Origin: Hymenopellis radicata
Lineage: Eukaryota; Basidiomycota; Agaricomycetes; Agaricales; Physalacriaceae
DNA: 57,808 nucleotides
Assembly (NCBI GenBank): GCA_015501595.1
Contig: JADNRX010000343.1
Location: 1 to 57,808, forward strand
Reading direction: 5' to 3'
The notes beneath the pieces are model-generated. The model saw only the letters and a program-made list of their open reading frames with translations. It was not told the DNA's origin and did not search any database. Made by a program: the position numbers and the translations under genes. Shown one piece after another: positions 1 to 12,043 of this stretch (position 1 is its first letter; every line of letters starts with the position of its first letter).

Positions 1-1
1 C

Positions 2-368
2 AGGATCCTCCAACTCGGCGCGTACGCCGTCCTTGGCGTCTTGTGGTTGGCCGGCGCCGCATTTGGGACAAGCCGCTGGAAGGGCGTGCCGATATGAACT
101 GCCCTACAGCCGCTGACCTGGCGGCGACGACGACGCGGAGGCTGTGGTCCGGTGGTGTAACGATCTCAAGGCGCTCAGGGTTGGTATGGGTACTGTGGGT
201 CGGATGTGAGTGTTTCCCCCTCGTCGTAGTGGATGGCGCCTCGTCTAATTCTCCGTCGCAGTTCTGCTGGCCGCCCTCACTACTATCCGTTCAGCTGCAT
301 CCCACCATCGTGAAACCCATGGCGAGTTCTTGCAGTTTGATTACACGACCGAAGAGCAGAAGCGTTAG
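2..368 (+). pseudogene. Possible 3' end of a small membrane protein, cut by the window edge
   Basis: From base 2 one frame reads a hydrophobic helix (core VLGVLWLAGAAF) followed by a short polar loop. A second hydrophobic piece (VLLAALTTIRS) can be reached through a putative intron ending at about base 261, and a TAG stop lies at 366-368. The look is that of the last two helices of a MARVEL-like four-helix protein. The frames between the two helices do not join cleanly, so this may be a decayed copy. The 5' part is outside the window and the identification is weak. Confidence 0.25.
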
Positions 369-427
369 AACTCTTAAATTGCCGTCCATGGTTCGATTCG
401 CGCTGCCCTTTGACGTTGAATCGACCT

Positions 428-1496
428 CGCCCAGAAGATGAATAGAGAAATCAATTGTCGCGGGCGATCTTCTGGTACTCATCAATGTTATTTATCTATT
501 CTTTGCCACATTCACCTCTTGTTGTACTATGTAGCTCATTCGTGATATTACGCTCGTTCAATTTTGCAATCGCTGTTGTTTGGTTTTAACGTTCGCATTC
601 GGGATTATTGATTGACACGGAATGAGGAAAATCTTTAGGGCGTCCTGCAAAGACCGATTGTACATTGTTTAGAAAGCGCACCTAGGGACCTCAAAAAGCA
701 AGCATTTCGCGTAGTGTGCAGAAACTGCGCCACGAATGTCATTACGCAACGCGGATTGAACGATGTTGCCGCCGCATCGATAACAAAAATGTCTGGAGAT
801 GTGATGAGTTACTGTATCGACAAGAAAGTGAAAGAACAGATGTACATGTGGGGGACATACACTCGCAAGCGATCAGCACGAACCTATAGTGGAAAGCGCG
901 TATGTTACTTACTGTCATATGGTTGCAGCCGGAGGTCTTCATGACTGGAGTCTTACCGCGGTGTTGAGCACTGGAAATGAGAGGGCCGTCGGATGTGAGT
1001 CTTACCTGGACAATACTTCCAACCATCAAGTGATCAAGCAAAGGTATTCGCGGACCGAGCGGAGTACCAAGAAGCGAAGATACTCCCATGCCCTTGGTGT
1101 AAAGCGTGCCAGGAAACTATCAGCCCAAATGTTACTGGTCCGCCACATTCTTGCGATGGCTCCTCGGAGCATCTGATACAGCAGTCATTAGGTGAAATGA
1201 GGCACAGGCGCTTATAGTTAAACCTACTTTCTGCAATGGAGAATTATCGATAAGACTGTGAGTTGGGCTTCTTCGAAGGTGGCGTAAAGCTTTTCAGGGA
1301 CGTCGACCACCTCCTGTGTGATTTCTGAGAACCGATACTTATGTCAACGCAAGTTGGGACTTGCGCACCTGCTCGTGTGGATTCGCCTACACAGGCTGGA
1401 TAGCGGTGGTCTTTCAGCATTGTGGCGATGTGCTAGTTTCGGCATGTCGTATGGTCGCAGCCAGTAGCGAAATCGACAGGTTGGGTGTCCAAGCAG
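428..1496 (-). pseudogene. Decayed partial copy of the RBR ubiquitin-ligase gene
   Basis: This stretch matches 9772-10852, the IBR/RING2 half of the gene at 9946-12043, over most of its length. Examples are the shared blocks around 637-790 and 9902-10055, including the RING2 segment TPVMKTSGCNHMT on the minus strand. It is not functional. The stop codon after the last exon is altered, the region coding RING1 and the fused N-terminal part is missing, small deletions of about 8-25 bases are scattered through it, and the IBR exon is flipped relative to its neighbours. Homology ends near 1496, before the RING1 cysteines, and the following sequence is unrelated. About 80 bp near 480-560 are absent from the other copy. 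Confidence 0.85.
1038..1170 (+). repeat. Inverted IBR-exon segment within the RBR pseudo-copy
   Basis: Bases 1038-1170 are the reverse complement of 10331-10499, while the flanks on both sides are in the same orientation as around 10331-10499. Shared landmarks are GGACCGAGCGGAGTACCAAG and GTTACTGGTCCGCCACATTC here, and their reverse complements in the intact gene. The flipped piece is shorter, 133 against 169 bp, because of internal deletions. In the intact gene all domains lie on the minus strand in order, so the inversion happened in this copy. Confidence 0.85.
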
Positions 1497-2181
1497 GGGC
1501 GGCCGTTAAATTATGCAGCTCTAGCCGACAGAAGATGAACGTGCTGGATTCGGCTGCGTATGTCCTCCTCGCGCCGCGGTTTACATAGTCTTAGGACTCG
1601 CCCAAAGAAAGAAGGATCACGAAGACATATGAGGTCCGTCGTCCGTTCATCACCGGTACGAGCCTGAATAGGCGTCAGGATGGAGCTGTCAAGAGATGAA
1701 TGCTTCTGTTGATCAAGGCGTAAATGAATTCGTTACCTCTTTTGTTAGCAACTCAAAAGCGATGCCTTCCCTTGTACAGCCGCAAAAAGAACAAGGGCTT
1801 GTCGCAGCGAAAAAGGTCAGCACATCATAGTATGCGTCAAGGCCAAGGTTCGCGTATTGGTGGCAAGATGCAGGGCCAACAAAGTGCGGCACCGCGGCAC
1901 GGAAACATTCACGCGGTTTAATTGTTTTCCTTACACTCCGACCCTGCTCTGACCTCGTCTTATTATCTTCTCTCTTTTCAACGCTATGTCCCTCCTGCTT
2001 TTGTATACGGACAGTAACTACGCTAGCTCCTCCACGTCGACCGCGCACAATTATGCTCTTTTGTTCAGCGCTCTTGTCCTTCCTGAAAACGTGGATAGGT
2101 CGAGGCATTTGACCCATTGATCAAAACATAATCGATGCCACATATCAGAGGAACTCGGCCTGCTTCTTTTGTATCCTATCC
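1497..2181. other. No gene recognised
   Basis: A 134-codon open frame on the minus strand (1713-2117) has no recognisable domain and low-complexity basic composition, so I do not call it. Nothing else is visible. Confidence 0.5.
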
Positions 2182-3332
2182 TTGTCCTTCAGCCTTTTTA
2201 ACGCCTTCTCCGTCTCACGCATCTCATCAATGATTGTGCAACACCCTAGTCTCTGGATTCCTCCCGGTCTCGCGGCTAACGGCGCGCACATGGACAACGA
2301 CTTTCGCATCATACAGGTTGGAAATGCGCTCTTCAATGTACGTGCCACGGACTCCCATATTGTGGCTGGTCATGCTAACTTGACCCGCAGGTCCACACCC
2401 CCACCCTCTTCCCTCTATCACCGTCGCTGGCCAAAGAGATCCGTTCGACAAAACCCGGCTGCATTGCGCGCCTGTCGAACCCGCCACCGTCACCAAAACA
2501 TTTTGAGGCTTTCCTCCTTGGCGTCTACAAAGAGTAAGCACGTCCCCCGCCACCGCACATGACACTGACTTTGCCAAGGCGTAATCCGAAAACGCTCCAA
2601 ATGATTGGGCTTCCTGACATTATCCTCGTCGCGGAGATGTCCTTCCATTACGGCAACATCAGCGGTGCCTTCTGGGCCATGGAGGGCGTACGTACCGCCG
2701 TCTTCACGACCGAGAACCGACCATTACGCTTCGCCTCCGCTGAGATCTTTGTCCGCCTCCTCAAGCTCGCGTTCATCTGCGATGACGACACCCTTTCACA
2801 CTCGGTCCAGTCACAGTGGCTCTCGCGGCTCTTCCGGAGGGAGCTTTCGCCCATTCCCGCTATCGAAATGGGGTCCAGGGAATCCGGACGCCTGCAGCAT
2901 CTTCTCAGTCACGCGTACTATGTCCATATGGTGTCCCTAGAACCCATTTTATCTGCCGCGCAGCGGATAGAGCCCCATTCTCCGCTGACGCGTGCGCAGA
3001 ATGTGCATGTGTGGTGCGGGTACCACTCGCTGTCTGTTTATGCGTCCAAAATACGCGCGCGCGCGCCGTCGTTTCGGAGAGGGAAGGGGTGTGCATCACA
3101 TGCGGACTGCACCAAGGTGTGGAGGGCAAGCTGGATAATAGCGATGAACCGCGCGTCGTCCGTGCCGGATATCGATATCCTCCAGCGGATGAAGGATGCG
3201 GCGATGGACCTAGGCAAGGACCCTCTGATAGGACTCGCCATGTACGATGAGTGTCGGACAAATGCGTTACGTAGCATTGGACGAGGACGAGATATGATAT
3301 CAAAGCATTTACATCACCATTTTGATCTGTAG
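2182..3332 (+). CDS. BTB/POZ-domain protein
   Basis: Uncharacterised BTB/POZ protein of the type expanded in mushroom-forming fungi; these are thought to act as dimerising adaptors, some for cullin-3 ligases. Three exons are visible: up to 2337, 2391-2533 and 2579-3332, with introns 2338-2390 (gtacgt..cag) and 2534-2578 (gtaagc..aag). The start of the BTB fold is readable as HPSLWIP, then QVGNALFNV joined across the first intron to HTPTLFPLSPSLAKEI. This is the family pattern of a short strand, L-F-x-V-H and a helix. The long last exon encodes an all-helical C-terminal region without a named domain. The start is uncertain: in-frame ATGs lie at 2182 and 2233, and an upstream exon cannot be excluded. 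It converges with the BTB gene at 4028-5506. Confidence 0.65.
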
Positions 3333-4027
3333 CCTTATACCTGTAACTTATTACTCGAACTGTAATACCTGTACATCATCCGTCAATGAAGAGAGCTGCA
3401 CTGTTTGGCGTTTAGAATTGAGAAGAGCCACGACGGTGCGGTCAGCTTTTCCCGACAAGGCAAGTTACACGCAGATCGCAAAATGATTCGAGCTACATGT
3501 TTACTAAAATTCGGGTCAAAAGGGAGCTGCAGAAACGTACTTCAGATGTGCATGTCCCCGTGGTCCTACAGTAAGCCCCCTAGTCGTTACATTGATGAAG
3601 GAGTAGTGTAGGACGATAGCGGCGCGAGACGGTCAAAATGATTACTGTTGGATCCTCGATAGACCGGTGCGTAGATATGAATACTTACGTGTTTTCTATG
3701 GGATACTAAACCGTTAGATGCCAAAGCATGAAGCCACGAGCACAGCAAATGTGTTTGAGGCGTTTCTCTACCCGTCACTCGCATTGTTAGTGGGAATGAC
3801 CTGAGAATGGCGCATTCATAGAAAGCACAGACTGTCGCCTTTAACCGTAGTTGATCATCTCGCTATATATTCAGTAGGTAGTAGCACTGCACCGCCAATG
3901 TATGTCCAAATCATCCGTCCTTGAACTTATGATAATGACGAACATTGTATTCATGAAAATAGTACACACTCGTACATTTACTACTAGAAAGTTTGGCAAG
4001 GAAGTGGGAAGGAAAATCTACATGGTA
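3333..4027. other. Intergenic stretch between convergent BTB genes
   Basis: Only short unsupported open frames are present. It should hold the 3' untranslated regions of the two flanking genes, but no clear signal sets their ends. Confidence 0.5.
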
Positions 4028-5506
4028 CTAACTAGAGTACACGAACAGATCACCAAGACTATTTATTATGTCGTCGCGGATAATGTCAATGCTCTCCAAG
4101 CCCGCCAAGGAACATTCACCGCATATCAGCTGCGAATCTTGGATAGCCTGTGAAACCGCTAGCATCGTGAGCTTCAACAACGCCAGCACGTCCGCGGTAT
4201 GTCTTCGGTGTCCCGCCCGGCATCGTTGTTTACAATCACATGGCGCCACCTCCACCTTGCGCGCAGCCGAGCCCCACAGCCGGTCCCAATTCGCCTGACA
4301 CGATGTATGCGCGTCGTCAGAAGAGAAGCTCACTTCCGGAGGAGCATGCTTTAGGTCGTCCCACATTTCGGTAAGACTCCGGTGAGCAGAAAGAAAACGC
4401 ATGCGACGTTCCACGTCCATGTCTGGCGGGAAGAGCACCACAGGCGACTTGTCCGCGGCGATGATAAATTTCATGTCTACCAACATGCGGTAGTACACGA
4501 CGCCAAGTAGCTGGTGTACATGACGCTGATAACGAGATCGACAACGGCTGAGCGTCTCGATGGTTTCTATTAAAGTGGGACCTGCGTGGAAGTCATGCCA
4601 AAGAGTGTGGACGACGAGTTTTTTGATCATGAGCAGGAAGAGTGAACGATGGCGCGAGGCAAAGGCGATATTTAGGAGTCGTGAGCAGATGGTGTCGACG
4701 CTCTGGACGTCATCAGCGACGCATGACGTGAGCGTGATGGAGGACGAAGAATCCCGAAGGGAGGAAAGGGAGAAAGGGAGAGGACCACTTGAGCAAATGC
4801 GGTGAAGCTGGTCAACCGCCCAAGCCTCGATAGGAAGAAAGCGATACTTGCGCGATAGCTCGGCTATATTCAGAAGACGGTGAATGGATGGGTCGTAAAC
4901 AAAGCGCGGATTTCCCGGATCCCTGGATAACAAATGAGGCGAGAACAAGAAACAAGACATTGGCGACTTACAGATGATGAAGCGCCCAAAGAAGATCTCG
5001 AAAACGACTAGCATTTTCAGGTAGATGAATGATAGGCACGTTCATAGACTTTGGCGGCTGCGAGCCACCTTGGATGAACTTGCTATCTGCAAAGACGGAA
5101 CCTTCACGCATAAGCACAGATTTATGCACCTAATACCGTATGTCAGCGATGTATGGAACAAATGCCTTGATATAATGATCACCTTGAACAGCGTGTTCTC
5201 CATCTTCAATGTGCAATAACTGCCCTCGTCGCCTCGTGTTTCCTCCACGCCGGCATAGTACGTCTCGTCGCATACGTCAACCGCATAATCGTCCCCGGCA
5301 GACTTGAGCGAGCCCTTTGCAGACGTAAATTGGTCAACCGGGGATGGCAGCGCATGGTCCAGGACCGTCTTCAACTGAGAGCCCGAGGCAGGATAACCTG
5401 TGATCTGGCGAGCCTGATGCCGCGAAGCACGTTTGGATCTGCCGTATATCAGCTGGACAAGCTGCTTGAGTTTACGCGCTGGGTCGAAGATGGCGAAATG
5501 GACCAT
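4028..5506 (-). CDS. BTB/POZ-domain protein
   Basis: Second BTB/POZ protein, on the opposite strand to the first. Exons read towards lower coordinates. The N-terminal exon ends in YCTLKMENTLFKV near 5180. The next exon, about 5130 to 4970, begins HKSVLMREGSVFADSKF and ends in a helix with FRDLLWALHHL. The last exon, from about 4920 to 4028, begins with the BTB-C helix pair HRLLNIAELSRKYRF and continues as a helical, cysteine-containing tail. The L-F-K-V-H-K strand-helix junction is diagnostic of the family. The true start is unclear: the first exon is open up to an ATG at 5506, but its first ~60 codons look unlike protein and an internal start or upstream intron is possible. The C-terminal half carries a Cys/His cluster (CDCKQRCRAGHRRH) of unknown role. 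Confidence 0.7.
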
Positions 5507-6099
5507 GACGGAGAGTCGCCCGGACGGGGGAGGGGTATAGACGTGGAGGAGAGATGTATGGCGAAAGGCCGCGAGCTTGTGTACTTGTAGGAGGCTGGGT
5601 ATGCGCGAACATGCCGCCTACACGTGTAGCACGAAATGTGAAAACCTGGGGGTGTGGGGAGCTTCCATATCACACTCATGGTCAGCGATAAGAAAGCTTC
5701 GTTTCGGTCGGAATGGGCAGAGTGACCACAGTTCCGCACCAGTACCCTTTGAGTTTGGAGACGATAAGAGGGTCGCCGTAAGATGTTCCCTGGGTCGAGC
5801 CGCCGACTTGTTGCCCTTCTGGTGCGGTAATGCCGACCGACATCAGAAATAAAGTTCATCCAGGCCCAAGCCAAGCGCTCACAAACATCTTCATCGGAAG
5901 CGAGCACAGCCACACTGACTTTTTTCGCCCGTCATCGTTCGCAAACGAGCCCCGACTTGCGGAGCCCACGACATTTATCGACGCGATAAAAAGCCGTACC
6001 AGTCCTCAGTGCGTCGTTATCTCTGCGGAAATGAAGCATTTCGTTGAACAAAATCCTTTTATCTTCCGTCATCTAGGGTACACGCATACAAATTAAAAT
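5507..6099. other. Intergenic; promoter region of eIF3a
   Basis: No supported gene. The eIF3a start at 6100 is preceded by an A-rich context (AAAATATGG), which fits a good fungal start site. Confidence 0.45.
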
Positions 6100-9000
6100 A
6101 TGGCACCGTTCTCGAACCCTTCGACGGTGCTCAAACAGGCAGATGGACTGGTGTCCGTCGGGCAGCCGCACGCTGCACTGCAGAGCCTGTCGGACCTATT
6201 CGCGAGTAAACGATTCCGAAGCACGCCCTTGCCCATGCTCGAGCCAATTATGATTAGGTGCGCTTACTATAACAGTTCCCCAGCTCAATTTAATTTTTTA
6301 GATTTGTAGAATTATGCGTCGAAACCAGACGGGGACGCCAGGCCAAGGAGGGCCTCATGCAGTACAAGAATATTGCCCAAAACGTCGATACATCTTCCGT
6401 GGAGAGGGTTGTTCAGAGACTAGTGAGCGAGGCCAGTAGGAGGGTACAGGAGGCAGTCGACAAGGCGGCGCAGGTTACGGCTGCAGCATCGGCCTCTACA
6501 GGTGTGGAAGTCGAGGATCTGGAGGCATCGGAGACGCCAGAGTCAATCTTGCTCGGCGCGGTCAGCGGTGACCAGAACAAGGACAGGACCGACAGGGCGC
6601 TCGTGACGCCGTGGCTCAAGTTCCTCTGGGAAGCGTACAGGACAAGTCTTGAGACGCTCAAGAACAACGCAAGATTGGAAGGCATCTACCAGGTAAATTG
6701 CCTTCCTTTTCCTATACGTTTTCTCATATACTTGCTAGCAAATCGCCCAATCTGCATTCACGTTCTGTCTAGCTTACAACCGACGCGTCGAGTTCAGGCG
6801 TCTGTGCGAAACCCTTCGTCTCCATCTTTCCAATGTCGCCAAATATTCGCACCAACCTCATGCGATTAATCTCAGTGATCCAGAGACCCTACAGCACCAT
6901 CTCGACACGCGTTTCGCTCAGCTCGCCACCTCGGTCAAGCTCGAGCTGTGGCAAGAAGCTTTCCGTAGCGTCGAGGATGTACACATGCTCCTCACCATGG
7001 CCAAGGCTTTCGGTCCCAACAAAGGCGTCTCTGCGCGCCCCGCTATGATGGCCGGCTACTACGAAAAATGCACCAAAGTCTTCCTCATGAACGGTGCTGG
7101 CGGCGCCGGTGCATTGTGGCATGCTGCAGCTTGGGGACGGTATTACGCTATCGTCACCTCAATGCCCGAGTCGGCAAAGGAGGTGGCCAATTTGGCTGGT
7201 CAGGTGCTTGTGTCCGCTTTGGCGGTTCCTGTCAACACCAATTTGGAGTACGAGCCTGGCGAATCGGGTGGAAAGGGCAAGACAGCTAGACTGACAGCCC
7301 TCCTCGGACTCAGCAAGCCTCCTACGCGCGCGAGTCTCCTCAAGGATGCGAAAGCGGCCGATGTACTTTGTCTGAGCCCACCGACGGTTCAGAAGCTGTA
7401 TGATGTGCTCGAGGTGCAGTTTGAGCCACTCACACTCTGCGCGGACGTCGCGCCGCTGCTCGCCGAGTTGGAGAGCGAGGAGGTGTACAAGGACTACGTA
7501 CCGTTGTTGCGTGAAGCTGTTCTCAGCAGGCTTCTTCTACAACTTTCCGAGGTGTATTCTACGATGCGTCTCAAGGATCTTCTGGAACTCGTTACACCGC
7601 TCGGTACTGAGTGGGTCCAAGGCCGTGTCGAGTCGTACGTGATGGGTTGCGCGCGCCGGGGAGAGCTGAACGTTCGGCTTGACCATCTTCAAGGAAGCGT
7701 GGAATTTGTCGACGATGGATTTGGCAAGGTCAACGAAGATCAGGTTGGCGCAAGGGAGAGTGGGGTGCAGCCCAGCGTGGGCGAACTTGTCAGGAAGCGC
7801 TTGGGCAGTGTTGCCGTTTGTCTACATAACACCCTTGCGATGCTTGAGCCAGCGCCCGAGAGTGACAAGGATGCGGAGAAACTCGATGCTCTGGTCAAGG
7901 CGGTCAATGCAGAACGTCATGCGTTGGCACTTCGTAGGGCTCTTGTGGCGAGGAGGAGGGAGTTGAACTCGGAGCTTTCGGTCAGAAAGGAGAAGGAGGA
8001 GAGCTCGAGGTTGGCTGAGATTGCCAGACGCAAGAAGGAGGAGGAAGGGAGGCGCGAGAAGGAGATGGCCCGCGCTCGGGAGGTCGAGAGAGTCAAGAAA
8101 GAGCGCGAGACCATCCAGCGCGTAGAAGCGGAGAAGTATGCGCAGAGCTTGTTGAAGGTCGGCACGTTGAAGGAGAAGGATTTGGAGGTAACCGAACGTT
8201 TTTTTTACTCTCTCTTTTTTCTGAAAATTTCCCGCCAGAAACTCGACAAATTCGACACCGAAAACCTGCTCTCGATGCAAGTACAGCAGCTCGAGAAGGA
8301 AAAGAAAGAAACATCGCAGCGTCTGCGTGTCATTGCCAAGCGTGTCGACCATCTCGAGCGTGCGTACCGCAAAGAGGAAGCACCTTTGCTCGCACAAGAC
8401 TACTCGCGACAGCAATCGCAGGATCGCACGACTCACGAAGGTTTCCAGACGCAACGCAAAGCCGCTTCTGTTGCGCATCATAAGGAGGAGATCCAGACCA
8501 AGGAACGTATGAAGCGCATGGTCGGTGACTACGAGAAACGCCGTGCTGAATTGGTGAGGAAGAGGGGCGAAGAGTTTGCTCGCAAGCAGGACGAGGCCAC
8601 CAGGAAGTGTGAGGATGAGAAGAATAAGAGGCGGAAGGCTATCGACAAAAAGAGGGAAGAAGAGAGGAGAGCTAGAGAAGAGGAAGAAAGGCGGAGGAGA
8701 CAAGCCGAGGAGGAAGAGCGAAGACTGGAAGAGGAGAGAGCTGCGGAAGAGGAGCGTCTTCGTCTCGAGGAAGAACGCATCCAGAAGGAGGCCGAGGCGG
8801 CGAAAGCTGCCGAGGAGGAGAAGGCGCGCAAAGCCAGAGAAGAGCGCGACGCCGAACGCGCTGCTGCTGCCGAGAAGGCCCGCTTACAACGTGAGCGCGA
8901 GGAAGAAGCTGAGCGCCGCGCTGCCGAACGTCGCAAAGGTGCTACCGCTGCGCCACCTAGCCGTGGTGGACTCGCCGCAAGTGCCAATGGCGGCGGCGAT

Positions 9001-9312
9001 GTGTGGCGCCGCAGCAATAATACGCCGCAGTCGTCTGTGCCGACGACGCCCGTCCGAGCGAGCATGCAGCCGCCCGCGCGCGCTGAGAGTCCTGCGCCCG
9101 GCAAGTACCGTCCTGGCGCCCTCGGTGGCGGTGGTGGCGGATGGAGGGAGCGGGAGAAGGCTCGTGCGGAGGGTGGCCCTGCTCCTGCTGCACCTCCACC
9201 GAGGAGCGAGACCCCTGTGCAAAAGAAGGAGGAGAAACCTGCAGAGGATGATGGCTTCCAGACGGTGCAGAAGCCTGGTGTGTGGCGTCCGAGACGGGGT
9301 GGACGGCCGTGA
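6100..9312 (+). CDS. TIF32: Translation initiation factor eIF3 subunit A
   Basis: Largest scaffold subunit of eIF3, which binds the 40S ribosome and helps recruit mRNA in the cytoplasm. Exons 6100-6257, 6302-6692, 6739-8187 and 8239-9312 join to 1,023 codons plus stop, close to yeast Tif32 (about 960). The N-terminus (FSNPSTVLKQADGLVSVGQP) and the block HAINLSDPETLQHHLDTRF are strongly eIF3a-like. A PCI-type helical region follows at roughly residues 320-520. After that comes a very long charged coiled coil rich in E, K and R, and a Gly/Pro/Arg-rich tail ending in GVWRPRRGGRP. The third intron (51 nt) is in frame and free of stops, so the frame stays open through it, but it has clean gtaacc..cag borders and the encoded peptide is foreign to the family. 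No lesions are seen. Confidence 0.95.
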
Positions 9313-9945
9313 GCGCTCTCAAAAGTATGCATGTCTTTTTTTCTACTTTACTCGATTCTTGTTGTGGTTTGGCGGATTGTACATGTTCGTTTGACAGTTG
9401 TGCTAATGAATTCGCTGTGTACATCCGGCCTGTGTAATGCTATGAGCTCACGCACGGATTTGAAATAAATTCGAGAGTAAGCATACTATAATTTACATCC
9501 CGTACAAACTATATTATCTTGAATCGCTCAGCTGTGATATAGAAGTCCGTTGAGTGCAAGACCAACTCATAATTTAGTCACACGGCCAAAGGCGCACTCG
9601 AATCTCATCACAGTCTTGGTACTCGTTGCATATTCTCTTGATTCACGGTCCTCCTCCCCGATGCATCCGACATCATCATCTTCACCCTCGCTTTGACATC
9701 CTTCCTGTTTATTCTTCTTCTCACCATCCCCGTCGTCCTCTCCGCACTCAACCACTCGCATACTCCGATCTGCGCCCAGAAGATGAATAGAGAAATCAAG
9801 TCAAGGCGTCGTGGGTGATCTTCCTCGTTCAATTTTGCAATCGCTACTGTTGTTTGGTTTTAACGTTTGGATTCGGGATGTACACGAAATGAGTAAAATC
9901 GTTAGGGCGTCCTGCAAAGACCGATTGTACATTGTTTAGAAAGCG

Positions 9946-12043
9946 CTACCTAGGGACCTCAAAAAGCAAGCATTTCGCGTAGTGTGCAGAAACTGCGCCA
10001 CGAATGTCATTACGCAACGCGGATTGAACGATATTGCCGCCGCATCGATAACAAAAATGTCTGGAGATGTGAGTTGACAGTTATTGTATCGACAAGAAAG
10101 TGAAAGTACAGACGTGTTACATCCGGGGGACATACACTGGCAAGTAATCAGCACGGACCTATGGAAAGCGCGTATGCTACGTACTGTCATATGGTTGCAG
10201 CCGGAGGTCTTCATGACTGGAGTCTTACACCCTAAAGACCGCTGCGTTGAGAACTATAAATGAGACGGCCGTCGGATGTGAGTCTTACCTGGACAATACT
10301 TCCACCCCTGTTGTCCCATCAAGTGATCAAGCTCCGAGGAGCCATCGCAAGAATGTGGCGGACCAGTAACATTTGGGGTGATAGTTTGCTGGCACGCCTT
10401 GCACCATGCGTGGGTACACGAAGGCAGAGGGCATGTGAGTATCTTCGCTTCTTGGTACTCCGCTCGGTCCACGAATACACTTTGCTCGCATCTGATAGCA
10501 GTCAATGAGGCACAGGCGCTTATAGTAAACTTACTTTCTGCAATCGAGAATTATCGATAAGGCTGTGAGCTGGGCTTCTTCGAAGATGGCGTACAGCTTT
10601 TCGGAGACGCCCACGTCGAATATGACCTCCTGTGTGATTTCTGAGAACCGATAGTATGTCAACGCAAGTTGGGACTACGGCACACTTACGCGTACCTGCT
10701 CGTGTGGATTCGCCTACACAGGCTGGACAGAAGACTGGATAGCGGTGATCTTTCAGCATTGTGGCGATGTGCTGTCGAAGACAGTTTCGGCATGTCGTAT
10801 GGTCACAGCCCGGTATGGCAGTAGCGAAATCGACAGGTTGGGTGTCCAAACAGACGCTGCAATCGAATGTGGCTTGTGCAACGGACTGTACTAATCGACG
10901 GTCGGCGTCTATTTGGGATCTTTCGGTGTCAAAGTCGTGCTGAAGCTGCCAGGCAACGTTCGCGTCAAGATCGTGTGAATGAGCCCGTTCTTTGCCCTTG
11001 AAAGTGGAGATAGATGCCGTGAGGGATGATGATGACGGCGCTGGGGATAAGGATGCTTTTCCAGTTGTTTGTGAGGGACGCAGTTTACTGTGATCTCTGA
11101 GAAGTCGTTTGTGATCATCCTGCAGATTTTCAAGCTCCTCTTCTAAATGCTCGTTGTTCTGTACGAGTTCGACGTTTTGAGTCCGTAAATCAGATACCTC
11201 GGCGCGTAGGGCGAGGACCTCGAGACTGGTTTCAAGTAAGGAAAGCGTAAGAGTGGGACGATCGAATCGTGCTGAGCCCGAGACGAATATATGTGCGGAG
11301 TAATTTGCTAGTAATTGGGCCTGCCACTGGAACCCCGAGCCGGAGAAGAGGTTAGGATCGACGAAGAGCAAGTTGTGCAGATGGCGCGACGCGCGCTCGA
11401 GGCTTGTCGTGAGATAGATGCCCGCGCCGGATGGGTGCTCTGGACGGTTATGCGAATCGAAAATAATAAACACGTCCCCGGGCGTCCGCGCACACGCTAT
11501 GATCTCCGGAGGACGCGTTATTACAGCAACCGCTGATGCCTTGGATGTTATAGACGCGTTTTTCAGGTCTCTACAAGGAACTACTAAGCTTAACACGGCG
11601 AGAAGAAGGGCGTTTTTTACCTGAGAAGACCTTGAAAGTTTTCAAAACTTGGTGTACCATAATGACAAGTGACTTCTTTGAGATAACCATGGAATACCGG
11701 GGCCTGCATGATTGTTTCAACCTCGACGTGAAGGCTTTGTGGCCATCGTTGGCAGACCGAGATGACGTCCTGGGAATGAGATGAATCAGGGTGATCATCA
11801 TGCCATTTTTCTCACCATGATGGTCTCTCTGTTGATGAGCGCGCCAACGAGGTCGTCTCCTTGCAGGCCGCCTCCCTCTTTCTCGAAAACGACTCTCGCA
11901 AAGTTTACAGACGCCAGTCCACATGCGGCAACGCCCCCAAGCGCGTATTGGCTTAGACCATTGAAGCAGAGCATTTGGTCTTTGCTCTGCAAAGCTTCAA
12001 GCACGGTCTCAACGTTATTGTCGTCCATGGGCTCGACCTTCAT
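9946..12043 (-). CDS. Cysteine-peptidase-like domain fused to an RBR E3 ubiquitin ligase
   Basis: From the start ATG (12043): residues ~30-70 include GGVAACGLASVNFAR, with a candidate nucleophile Cys41. After an intron at about 11789-11744 comes RWPQSLHVEVETIMQAP, and after a second intron FIIFDSHNRPEHPSGAG, with a candidate catalytic His. A coiled coil then leads into RING1 (CSVCLDTQP..GCDHTTCRNC..FCPAC). Downstream exons encode the IBR (TCPLPSCTHAWCKACQQ..PHSC) and RING2 (YCPGCKTPVMKTSGCNHMTC..CNTHFCYRCGG), with the RBR-type catalytic Cys in SGCNH. TAG stop at 9946-9948. The His segment, coiled coil and RING1 share one uninterrupted frame (11596-10520), so the fusion is not a gene-model artefact. 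RBR ligases pass ubiquitin through a thioester on the RING2 cysteine. That the N-terminal part is a deubiquitinase-like fold is inference from Cys/His motif order. Its 3' half is duplicated at 428-1496. Confidence 0.85.

Noticed and set aside
1713..2117. 134-codon minus-strand frame
   Set aside because: Basic, low-complexity composition, no recognisable domain and no conserved neighbour.
7822..9332. Long open frames on the minus strand across eIF3a
   Set aside because: They mirror the Glu/Lys/Arg-rich coding strand, are low-complexity Ser/Leu/Arg-rich, and lack any domain.
11505..11560. Further ACGCGT hexamers inside the RBR gene
   Set aside because: They fall in coding sequence, and about fourteen copies are expected by chance in a window this size.
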